64,000 nt of DNA from Thermoactinomyces vulgaris (GTDB lineage: Bacteria; Bacillota; Bacilli; Thermoactinomycetales; Thermoactinomycetaceae), in the NCBI RefSeq assembly GCF_003688725.1, contig NZ_REFP01000008.1:248001-312000 (forward strand), read 5' to 3'. Below, piece after piece: positions 56,936-64,000 of the stretch. A program made the position numbers and the translations under genes. Numbering within the stretch: position 1 is the first letter of the stretch; every line of letters begins with the position of its first letter. Under the pieces are notes generated by a model. It was not told where the DNA came from. It made no database searches and worked only from the letters and a program-made list of their open reading frames with translations.

Positions 56936-59581
56936 GTGGGTTTGAAACAGGTTTACCGTTTTCATGAAGGAAACAGGGACATGAAAGATTTGTTGGGAGG
57001 CAAAGGGGCGAATCTGGCAGACATGACCCGTGTCGGTCTGCCCGTTCCGCCGGGATTTACCATCACCACCGAAGCGTGCAATGACTTTCTGAAAAGCGGG
57101 GAAGGGTTAAAAGAAGAATTATTGGAGCAGGTGAAAGAAGCGATATCCGGTCTGGAAAAAGAAACCGGAAAAAAACTGGGCCATCCCAAGCGCCCGTTGC
57201 TGGTCTCGGTCCGTTCAGGCGCCAAATTTTCCATGCCGGGCATGATGGATACGATTTTGAATCTGGGGCTCAATGACCAAACGGCGGCCGGCCTGGCCGG
57301 GCAAACCGGCAATCCCCGCTTTGCCTATGATTGTTACCGACGGTTTATCCAAATGTTCGGGGATGTCGTGTTGGGCGTGGATCATTACAAATTCGAACAA
57401 GTCATCCAAAAGGTGAAAGAGAAAAAAGGCGTTGAACTGGATACCGAACTGGATGCAGAGGATTGGCAGGAAGTGATTCGCGCGTTTAAAGAACTGATTT
57501 GGAAGGAAACCAAAAACCCTTTCCCCCAGGAGCCGATGGAGCAATTGAAACAAGCCATTGTAGCCGTGTTCTCTTCATGGAATAACAACCGGGCCAAAAT
57601 TTACCGGAAAATGAACGGAATTCCGGATGATTTGGGAACGGCCGTCAATGTGCAAACCATGGTTTTCGGGAACATGGGGAATGAATCAGGGACGGGGGTT
57701 TGCTTCACACGAAACCCTTCCAGCGGGGAGAAAGAGTTATACGGGGAGTTTTTGTTTAACGCGCAAGGGGAAGATGTGGTGGCCGGCATTCGCACTCCCA
57801 AACCGATCGCCGATCTGGAAAAAGAGATGCCGGATGTTTATGAGGAGTTGGTCCGCATCTGCAACCAATTGGAAAGCGCTTACCGGGATATGCAGGATAT
57901 TGAATTTACCATTGAAAATAAAAAATTATACATTCTGCAAACGAGAGTTGGCAAAAGAACTTCGCAAGCTGCGGTGAAGATTGCCGTTCAGATGGCCGGG
58001 GAAGGAATCATCTCGCGCGAAGAGGCCCTGATGCGGGTCGAACCGGAGCAATTGGAACAGATGTTACACCGCCGGATCGACCATAACGCCAAGCTGACCG
58101 CATGGGCCAAAGGATTGCCCGCATCGCCTGGAGCGGCTTCCGGACAAATTGTTTTTGACGCGGACACGGCGGAAGCCTGGGCCAAAGAGGGCAAACGGGT
58201 GTTGTTGGTCCGGCCGGAAACGACGCCGGAAGATATTCACGGTGTTTTGGCGGCACAAGGGATTTTGACAAGCCGCGGCGGAATGACAAGCCATGCTGCC
58301 GTGGTCGCCAGGGGAATGGGAAAAGCATGCGTATGCGGATGTGAACAGTTGAAAATCGATTTGCGCCAAAAAACGGTGACCGTAGAGGATGTGACCCTCC
58401 GGGAAGGGGACGTTTTGTCCATCGACGGGGGAACCGGACAAGTGTTTATCGGCGAAGTTCCGATGAAGGATCCCGAATTGACTCCCGAGTTCCGGGAATT
58501 GCTGAAATGGGCGGATGAAATCAGAAGGTTGAAAGTGCGCACCAATGCTGACAATCCGGAAGATGCGGAAAAAGCACGGGAACTGGGGGCGGAAGGAATC
58601 GGATTATGCCGCACGGAGCACATGTTTATGGATCCCAAGCGGATTCCGATCGTGCAACGGATGATTCTGGCCGATGACCAGGAAGAAAGACAACAGGCGC
58701 TCGATGAGCTTTTGCCCATGCAAAAAGAAGACTTCAAAGGAATTTTCCGGGCGATGGACGGATTGCCGGTCAACATCCGGCTGTTGGATCCACCGCTGCA
58801 TGAATTCCTGCCGAATATGGAAGACTTGCTGGTGGAAATCACCAAAATGCAAGTGGCGGGGCAAGAAGGCACCGGGGAGTACCGCCAAAAAGAACATTTG
58901 CTTAAAAAAGTGCGTTCCCTCCATGAGTTTAACCCGATGCTGGGGCACCGGGGATGCCGTCTGGGGATCATTCACCCCGAAATTTACCGAATGCAGGCAG
59001 AAGCGATCTTCCAAGCGGCAGTGGAATGCATCAAAGAAGGCATCCGGGTGGAGCCGGAGATCATGATCCCGCTGGTGGGGCATGTGGAGGAATTGAAACG
59101 GATGCGTGCCTTGGTGGAACAAGTGGCGGCTGAAGTCATGGCGGCTGAAAATGTAAGCGTTTCATATCAGGTGGGAACCATGATCGAGATTCCGAGAGCA
59201 GCCTTGACGGCAGACCAAATTGCAGAAGAAGCCGATTTCTTCTCTTTCGGAACCAATGATTTGACCCAGACGACGTTCGGCTACAGCCGGGATGATGCGG
59301 AAGGCAAATTTTTGCATACCTATGTGGATCAGAAAATCCTGCCGGATAACCCGTTCATCCGCCTTGACCGCGAAGGTGTCGGGGAGCTGGTTCGCATCGG
59401 GACGGAAAAAGGAAGAAACACAAAGCCAGCCTTAAAGACCGGCATTTGCGGGGAGCACGGCGGAGAAAAAGAATCCATCCGATTTTGCCATGAAGTCGGG
59501 ATGAATTATGTCAGCTGCTCTGTCTTCCGGGTTCCGTTGGCAAGGCTTGCCGCCGCACAAGCCGTCATTTTGGAGAAATAA
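56936..59581 (+). CDS. ppdK: pyruvate, phosphate dikinase
   Basis: This 881-residue enzyme interconverts pyruvate, ATP and Pi with PEP, AMP and PPi. An N-terminal ATP-grasp domain begins with GGKGANLADM near residue 20. The phosphohistidine domain has TSRGGMTSHAAVVARG near residue 445, with the catalytic His and the preceding Thr targeted by regulatory proteins. The C-terminal TIM barrel has GLCRTEHMF near 555 and ends GICGEHGG near 840. GTG 56936 follows AAGGGGG. It lies 2 bases after yqfL and is co-transcribed with it, giving a self-contained regulated module. Confidence 0.96.
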   Translation: MGLKQVYRFHEGNRDMKDLLGGKGANLADMTRVGLPVPPGFTITTEACNDFLKSGEGLKEELLEQVKEAISGLEKETGKKLGHPKRPLLVSVRSGAKFSMPGMMDTILNLGLNDQTAAGLAGQTGNPRFAYDCYRRFIQMFGDVVLGVDHYKFEQVIQKVKEKKGVELDTELDAEDWQEVIRAFKELIWKETKNPFPQEPMEQLKQAIVAVFSSWNNNRAKIYRKMNGIPDDLGTAVNVQTMVFGNMGNESGTGVCFTRNPSSGEKELYGEFLFNAQGEDVVAGIRTPKPIADLEKEMPDVYEELVRICNQLESAYRDMQDIEFTIENKKLYILQTRVGKRTSQAAVKIAVQMAGEGIISREEALMRVEPEQLEQMLHRRIDHNAKLTAWAKGLPASPGAASGQIVFDADTAEAWAKEGKRVLLVRPETTPEDIHGVLAAQGILTSRGGMTSHAAVVARGMGKACVCGCEQLKIDLRQKTVTVEDVTLREGDVLSIDGGTGQVFIGEVPMKDPELTPEFRELLKWADEIRRLKVRTNADNPEDAEKARELGAEGIGLCRTEHMFMDPKRIPIVQRMILADDQEERQQALDELLPMQKEDFKGIFRAMDGLPVNIRLLDPPLHEFLPNMEDLLVEITKMQVAGQEGTGEYRQKEHLLKKVRSLHEFNPMLGHRGCRLGIIHPEIYRMQAEAIFQAAVECIKEGIRVEPEIMIPLVGHVEELKRMRALVEQVAAEVMAAENVSVSYQVGTMIEIPRAALTADQIAEEADFFSFGTNDLTQTTFGYSRDDAEGKFLHTYVDQKILPDNPFIRLDREGVGELVRIGTEKGRNTKPALKTGICGEHGGEKESIRFCHEVGMNYVSCSVFRVPLARLAAAQAVILEK

Positions 59582-59622
59582 GCTTGCAAGAATATGAAAG
59601 TAGTACTAGAATAAATTTATTT

Positions 59623-59652
59623 AAAAAAATACCCACGCGTTGGGTATTTTTT
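59623..59652 (+). terminator. terminator of ppdK
   Basis: The stem AAATACCCA/TGGGTATTT has a 5-base CGCGT-like loop and is followed by TTTTTTC. Confidence 0.85.
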
Positions 59653-59756
59653 CTTTAAAAAGATTTCTTTACAAAATTAAAATAAAATGCAATGATATGA
59701 TGATGAATTCATTCCCCTGGTTTTTTATCCTCCTGATTTTTAAAAGAAGGCACCTA

Positions 59757-59784
59757 GAAGGAGAAGCGATTTTTAATGTAGAAT
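59757..59784 (+). promoter_or_regulatory. candidate sigma-H promoter of dnaG-rpoD
   Basis: GAAGGAGAA (59757-59765) and GTAGAAT (59778-59784) are 12 bases apart, close to the sigma-H consensus (RnAGGAWWW...RnnGAAT) with one mismatch. The dnaG-sigA operon of B. subtilis has a sigma-H promoter, so this is plausible. Confidence 0.5.
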
Positions 59785-59847
59785 AAGGGGATAGGGAAAG
59801 GTCAAAGCACTTTTTGCAGATATTGCCATTTTATAAAAAAAGGATTG

Positions 59848-59888
59848 AAGGAGGAGTTTGCCGAATGTTGGCGAATAGTTAACATTCG
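59848..59888 (+). other. mini-ORF with hairpin upstream of dnaG
   Basis: AAGGAGGAG (59848-59856) precedes ATG 59865, which opens a five-codon frame ending at TAA 59880-59882. The inverted repeat CGAATGTT (59862-59869)/AACATTCG (59881-59888) spans the frame. The rest of 59653-59940 is AT-rich with no other gene. The dnaG start itself has a poor ribosome site. Confidence 0.4.
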
Positions 59889-59940
59889 TGCAGGGGAATC
59901 AATCCATCCATACCTTTTATTAGGAATTCTTTAGAAAGCA

Positions 59941-61785
59941 GTGATGGATATGAAAGGAAGGATTCCTGATGAAGTCATTGACCAAGTCAGAAAAGAGTAT
60001 GATATTGTCGATGTGATTGAACAGACCGTTTCCCTGAAAAAAAGCGGTAAGAATTATTTTGGATTGTGCCCTTTTCATTCAGAGAAAACTCCTTCCTTTT
60101 CGGTCGCGCCTGATAAACAGATTTTTTATTGTTTCGGTTGCGGGAAAGGCGGAGATGTGATCAAATTTGTCATGGAGCTGGAGCAGTACACGTTTGTCGA
60201 AGCCGTGACGCATTTAGCTGAACAAGCCGGCATTCCCGTTCCCAAGCCGGTTGCGGAAGATCTTTCCGATGAAGAGGAACAAATGCGCCGGCAAATGAGA
60301 AAAGCTCTCGATCTGACTGCAAAGTTGTATCATTATGTGCTCCTTTCCACAAAGTACGGCCGTGTTGCAAGACAATATCTCAAGCAACGGGAAATCCTGC
60401 CGGAGGCCGTCAAAGAGTTTCAACTTGGCTATGCACCTTCATCTTTTCAATTTCTACTGTCATTCCTTAAAAAAAGAGGGTTTTCCGAAGAGATCCTCGA
60501 AAAAGTTGGATTAATCACATCGCGTGAACAAGGATACACTAAAAAATATTATGACCGTTTTCGACATCGCCTGATGTTTCCGATTCATGACGCCCAGGGA
60601 AAAGTGATCGGCTTTGGCGGACGGGCATTGGGAGACGGACAACCGAAGTATTTGAACAGTCCTGATACAATATTATTTCATAAACGGAATCATTTATATA
60701 ATCTTCATCGTGCACGTTCTCACATACGTAAACATTCCAAAGCCGTTCTGTTTGAAGGATACATGGATGTGATCTCTGCCTGGCAGGCAGGGGTTCCCAA
60801 TGGTGTTGCGACGTTGGGAACGGCTCTGAGCGAAACCCAAGCACGAATCCTGAAGAGAAATTCAGACCATGTCATTTTGAGTTACGATTCCGATGAAGCC
60901 GGGCAGAATGCGGCTTTCAGAGGAATTGAATTGTTAAAAAATGAAGGATGCACGGTCAAAGTCGCGCAAATGCCCTTGGGATTGGATCCGGACGATTACA
61001 TCCGGCGGTTCGGAAAGACGGCGTTTAAAGAAGAAATTTTGGCGGCGGCCATGCCATTAACGGCATTTAAATTGGAAATCCTAAAGAAAAAATATGATTT
61101 GCAGGATGAAGACGAACGCATGAAATATCTGGCCGAAGCGGTCGGTGTCATTGCCAGGTTGCCTCAAGCCATTGAACAAGATCACTATCTTCGCCGGTTG
61201 GCCGGAGAGTTTCATCTTTCATTGGATGCCCTGAAAGATGAACTGCGGAAAGCAAAGCGGATAAAGCAGAAAAGCAAAAGGGATAAAGATGGCTCCAAGT
61301 GGAATAATGGGTATCAAGAGATTGGCAAACATTTGATCGGAGGTGCTCAACCCCGGTCGATTGCCGAGAAATCGGAGATGTATCTGATTGCCCATATGAT
61401 GAGAAGCAGATCAGTGACGGAATGGGTGAAAACCCATTTGGGAGCTGATTTCAATACAGAAATTTATGCCGTGTTGGCAGCTTATCTTTATTCTTACTAT
61501 GACCGGGACAGCCCGGAAGATCCCGGAGCCTTTATCCGTACATTGACCGACCCCGATCTGGAATCAGTGGCCGCAAAACTTGCTTTCATGGAGTTGCCCG
61601 ATGAGATTTCGGAAAAGGAATTGAGGGATTGTGTTCACCATATACGAGATGTTCCTCTCCTGAAACAGATTGAAGAAAAGGAGAGACAGATTGAACAACT
61701 ATCGCGTGCTGATGAACCCGTCAAAGCCGCAAAGTTGTTAAAGGAAGTTACGCAGTTGCGTAATCAGTTGCATATGCGGATTTAG
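59941..61785 (+). CDS. dnaG: DNA primase
   Basis: This 614-residue primase makes RNA primers at the fork. The N-terminal zinc domain ([13 protein letters not shown]...[10 protein letters not shown]) spans residues about 40-70, and the TOPRIM region includes [29 protein letters not shown] and [13 protein letters not shown] near residues 270-320. The C-terminal helicase-interaction part follows. Start candidates GTG 59941, ATG 59944 and ATG 59950 have no clear ribosome site. The family N-terminus (GRIPDEVID) favours 59950. Confidence 0.95.
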   Translation: MMDMKGRIPDEVIDQVRKEYDIVDVIEQTVSLKKSGKNYFGLCPFHSEKTPSFSVAPDKQIFYCFGCGKGGDVIKFVMELEQYTFVEAVTHLAEQAGIPVPKPVAEDLSDEEEQMRRQMRKALDLTAKLYHYVLLSTKYGRVARQYLKQREILPEAVKEFQLGYAPSSFQFLLSFLKKRGFSEEILEKVGLITSREQGYTKKYYDRFRHRLMFPIHDAQGKVIGFGGRALGDGQPKYLNSPDTILFHKRNHLYNLHRARSHIRKHSKAVLFEGYMDVISAWQAGVPNGVATLGTALSETQARILKRNSDHVILSYDSDEAGQNAAFRGIELLKNEGCTVKVAQMPLGLDPDDYIRRFGKTAFKEEILAAAMPLTAFKLEILKKKYDLQDEDERMKYLAEAVGVIARLPQAIEQDHYLRRLAGEFHLSLDALKDELRKAKRIKQKSKRDKDGSKWNNGYQEIGKHLIGGAQPRSIAEKSEMYLIAHMMRSRSVTEWVKTHLGADFNTEIYAVLAAYLYSYYDRDSPEDPGAFIRTLTDPDLESVAAKLAFMELPDEISEKELRDCVHHIRDVPLLKQIEEKERQIEQLSRADEPVKAAKLLKEVTQLRNQLHMRI

Positions 61786-61820
61786 GAAACGAGTTCATCA
61801 GAAAGGAGGAGGAAAGGAAC

Positions 61821-62924
61821 TTGGCGAACAAACAAAATGAAATGGAACTAACTTTGGATCAAGCCAAAGAACAATTGGTGGAAAAAGGCAAAAAGCAAGG
61901 TGTTTTATCTTATAAAATGATCATGGAAAAAATGTCTCCTTTCGACCAAAGTTCCCAACAAATGGACGAGTTTTTTGAACACTTGCATGATCAGGGAATC
62001 GAAGTGGTCAATGAAGAAGACGATTCGGATTTTGATGAAACCGAGGTCGATGACGAGGAGTTTGTGGATGATGATTTAAATGTTCCGCCGGGAGTTAAAA
62101 TCAATGACCCTGTCCGGATGTATCTCAAAGAGATTGGCCGTGTTCCTTTGCTGACTGCGGAAGAAGAAGTCGAATTGGCTAAACGGATTGAACAGGGGGA
62201 TGAAGAAGCCAAGCAGCGGCTGGCTGAAGCCAACTTGCGCCTGGTGGTCAGTATCGCCAAGCGGTATGTCGGACGGGGAATGTTGTTCTTGGATTTGATT
62301 CAGGAAGGAAATATGGGGCTGATTAAAGCCGTTGAAAAGTTTGATTTCCGTAAAGGATTTAAATTCAGCACGTACGCAACCTGGTGGATCCGGCAAGCCA
62401 TCACCCGCGCCATTGCCGATCAGGCCCGCACCATTCGAATCCCGGTTCATATGGTGGAAACCATTAATAAATTGATTCGCGTGTCCCGTCAATTGTTGCA
62501 AGAACTCGGCCGGGAGCCGACACCGGAAGAAATTGCCGAAGAAATGGGTTTAAGCCCTGAAAAGGTACGGGAAATCATGAAAATTGCCCAAGAACCCGTT
62601 TCGTTGGAAACGCCGATCGGAGAAGAAGATGACTCCCATCTGGGCGATTTCATTCCGGATGATGATGCACAAGCACCAGCGGATGCCGCGGCTTATGAAT
62701 TGTTGAAAGAACAGTTGAAAGATGTGTTGGATACCTTGTCGGAACGGGAAGAAAATGTTTTGCGTTTACGTTTTGGATTGGATGATGGACGCACCCGCAC
62801 TTTGGAAGAAGTCGGGAAAGTCTTTGGCGTGACACGGGAACGGATTCGTCAGATTGAAGCCAAAGCACTTCGCAAATTGCGTCATCCAAGCCGCAGCAAA
62901 CGTTTAAAAGATTTCCTCGAATAA
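61821..62924 (+). CDS. rpoD: major sigma factor RpoD (SigA)
   Basis: This 367-residue primary sigma factor has a shortened region 1.1 with an Asp/Glu-rich stretch, region 2 ([28 protein letters not shown]...[16 protein letters not shown]) and region 4 ([33 protein letters not shown]). TTG 61821 follows AAAGGAGGAGG. It follows dnaG by 35 bases. Confidence 0.97.
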   Translation: MANKQNEMELTLDQAKEQLVEKGKKQGVLSYKMIMEKMSPFDQSSQQMDEFFEHLHDQGIEVVNEEDDSDFDETEVDDEEFVDDDLNVPPGVKINDPVRMYLKEIGRVPLLTAEEEVELAKRIEQGDEEAKQRLAEANLRLVVSIAKRYVGRGMLFLDLIQEGNMGLIKAVEKFDFRKGFKFSTYATWWIRQAITRAIADQARTIRIPVHMVETINKLIRVSRQLLQELGREPTPEEIAEEMGLSPEKVREIMKIAQEPVSLETPIGEEDDSHLGDFIPDDDAQAPADAAAYELLKEQLKDVLDTLSEREENVLRLRFGLDDGRTRTLEEVGKVFGVTRERIRQIEAKALRKLRHPSRSKRLKDFLE

Positions 62925-62938
62925 AATTTGGCGGTTTG

Positions 62939-62968
62939 ACGCACCCAACCGGGTGCGTTTCTTTTTTG
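62939..62968 (+). terminator. terminator of the dnaG-rpoD operon
   Basis: The stem ACGCACCC/GGGTGCGT has an AACC loop and is followed by TTCTTTTTT. Confidence 0.88.
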
Positions 62969-63055
62969 TTGATTCAATTTTATCCCTTTTCAACCCTCAT
63001 TGCAAATAAGTTTCGGACAATTTTGGGCCCGTTTGGGGCGAATAACCGAAAATTA

Positions 63056-63085
63056 TTGAATAAATAGAATAAAAAAATTTATAAT
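63056..63085 (+). promoter_or_regulatory. sigma-A promoter of the acyl-CoA dehydrogenase operon
   Basis: TTGAAT (63056-63061) and TATAAT (63080-63085) are spaced 18 bases, in an AT-rich region. Confidence 0.7.
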
Positions 63086-63090
63086 AAAAA

Positions 63091-63104
63091 TGAAAACGCT
63101 GTCA
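63091..63104 (+). promoter_or_regulatory. cre site (CcpA catabolite-response element)
   Basis: TGAAAACGCTGTCA fits the cre consensus TGWAANCGNTNWCA at every position. It overlaps the predicted transcription start, so CcpA binding would repress the gene on rich carbon sources. Confidence 0.8.
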
Positions 63105-63128
63105 TTCGGACCGAAGGAGTGGGGAAAC

Positions 63129-64000
63129 ATGAACTACGAATTGACATCCGAGCAACAAATGATCCGATCTTTGATGCGTGATTTTGCCGAAGGAGAGGTG
63201 GCTCCGGGAGCGGATGAAAGGGATCGAAGCAAGCAATTTCCCAAGGATATTTTTCAGAAAATGTCCAATCTTAAATTAATGGGGTTGCCCTTTCCGGAAG
63301 AATACGGAGGAGCGGGTGCAGATACGATCAGCTTTGCCATTGCCGTGGAGGAATTGAGCCGGGTTTGTGCTTCCACCGGAATCACTTATTCTGCTCACAT
63401 CTCATTGGGGTGTGCTCCACTCTATCTCTTTGGAACCAAAGAACAAAAAGAAAAATATCTGGTTCCGTTGTGTGAAGGAAAGACCTTGGGGGCTTTTGGG
63501 CTCACCGAACCCAATGCCGGTTCCGATGCCGGAGGAACCAAAACCCGCGCTGTCAAAAAAGGGGACGAGTGGGTCATAAATGGCAGCAAATGTTTCATCA
63601 CTAATGCCAGTTATGCAAAGTATTTGGCTTTGACCGCCGTGACCGGCCAATCCGGAGACCGCAAAGAAATCACCGCGTTTATCGTTCCGACGGATGCGCC
63701 CGGGTTCCAAGTGCTGGATCATTATGTGAAGCTGGGGTTAAACAGTTCCAATACCACCGAATTGGTGTTGGAAGATGTGCACGTTCCGGAAGAAAATATT
63801 TTGGGGGAAAGGGGAAAAGGGTTTAAACAGTTTTTGATCACCCTGGACGGGGGCCGGATCGGGATCGGGGCCATGGCGGTCGGAATAGCGCAGGGAGCCT
63901 ATGAATTGGCTTTGAAGTATGCGAAAGAACGGAAACAATTTGGCCAATCTCTGTCCAAGTTTCAGGCGATTCAGCATAAATTGGCGGATATGCACATGAA
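63129..64000 (+). CDS. acyl-CoA dehydrogenase, 3' end outside window
   Basis: The first 290 codons of an FAD-dependent acyl-CoA dehydrogenase (fatty acid beta-oxidation) run to the window end. It begins NYELTSEQQMIRSLMRDFAE. FAD and substrate motifs are GAFGLTEPNAGSDAGG near residue 120, NGSKCFITNA near 150 and VKLGLNSSNTTELVLEDVHVP near 200. The catalytic Glu lies beyond the window. ATG 63129 follows GAAGGAGTGGGG. Control by a cre site suggests catabolite repression. It may head an operon downstream. Confidence 0.93.
   Translation, partial: MNYELTSEQQMIRSLMRDFAEGEVAPGADERDRSKQFPKDIFQKMSNLKLMGLPFPEEYGGAGADTISFAIAVEELSRVCASTGITYSAHISLGCAPLYLFGTKEQKEKYLVPLCEGKTLGAFGLTEPNAGSDAGGTKTRAVKKGDEWVINGSKCFITNASYAKYLALTAVTGQSGDRKEITAFIVPTDAPGFQVLDHYVKLGLNSSNTTELVLEDVHVPEENILGERGKGFKQFLITLDGGRIGIGAMAVGIAQGAYELALKYAKERKQFGQSLSKFQAIQHKLADMHM

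Noticed and set aside
59668-59701. Possible sigma-A promoter before dnaG (TTTACA, TATGAT)
   Set aside because: Spacing is 22 bases, outside the usual 16-18.

Overview
The window is a continuous stretch of a spore-forming Firmicutes chromosome. Gene order (yqeG-yqeH-aroE-nadD-yqeK-rsfS, comEA...comEC-holA-rpsT-gpr-spoIIP-yqxA-lepA-hemW-hrcA-grpE-dnaK-dnaJ-prmA-rsmE-mtaB, rpsU-yqeY-nfeD-floA-yqfC-yqfD-phoH-pgpH-ybeY-dgkA-era-yqzL-recO-glyQS-ccpN-yqfL-dnaG-rpoD) is the classic Bacillales yqe/yqf backbone. Moderate GC, many TTG starts and a group II-type chaperonin inside the dnaK operon suggest a thermophilic or moderately thermophilic Bacillales lineage such as Thermoactinomycetaceae or Alicyclobacillaceae. 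That placement is inference. No rRNA, tRNA, CRISPR, prophage or IS element was seen.

Layout. 1-0.8 kb: an MFS transporter, cut by the window edge and interrupted by an in-frame amber codon. 1-5.3 kb: ribosome assembly, NAD and shikimate housekeeping. 5.3-8.2 kb: leucine T-box and leuS. 8.3-15.1 kb: comEA and comEC, split by a SAM riboswitch-controlled metI-metC pair (metI frameshifted), a dCTP deaminase and a small DUF6881-like gene. 15.2-18.1 kb: an ECF sigma/anti-sigma pair, holA and a membrane protein. 18.1-20.2 kb (minus strand): an FAD-dependent desaturase-like oxidoreductase and CcdC. 20.3-21.9 kb: tryptophan T-box, trpS and convergent rpsT. 22-28 kb: gpr, spoIIP, yqxA, lepA, hemW. 28-37.7 kb: a CIRCE-controlled heat-shock operon carrying an archaeal-like chaperonin between hrcA and grpE. 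37.7-40 kb: a NUDIX hydrolase, a Na/Pi symporter homologue, an unknown proline-rich protein and a HIT hydrolase. 40-51 kb: a structured rpsU leader followed by the rpsU-to-recO block. 51-54.4 kb: glycine T-box and glyQS. 54.4-59.6 kb: a TIM-barrel protein, then ccpN-yqfL-ppdK (a carbon-flux regulator, a PPDK regulatory kinase/phosphorylase and PPDK itself). 59.7-63 kb: dnaG-rpoD. 63.1 kb to the end: a cre-regulated acyl-CoA dehydrogenase, truncated by the window edge.

The items most worth a second look are the bacterial group II (so-called group III) chaperonin, the structured rpsU leader that can pair with its own Shine-Dalgarno, the direct ccpN-yqfL-ppdK linkage, the missing canonical start of ccpN, the metI frameshift, and a mini-ORF/hairpin in front of dnaG. 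Three genes (the MFS transporter, metI, ccpN) each carry a one-base lesion, so sequence accuracy at those points should be verified before biological conclusions are drawn.
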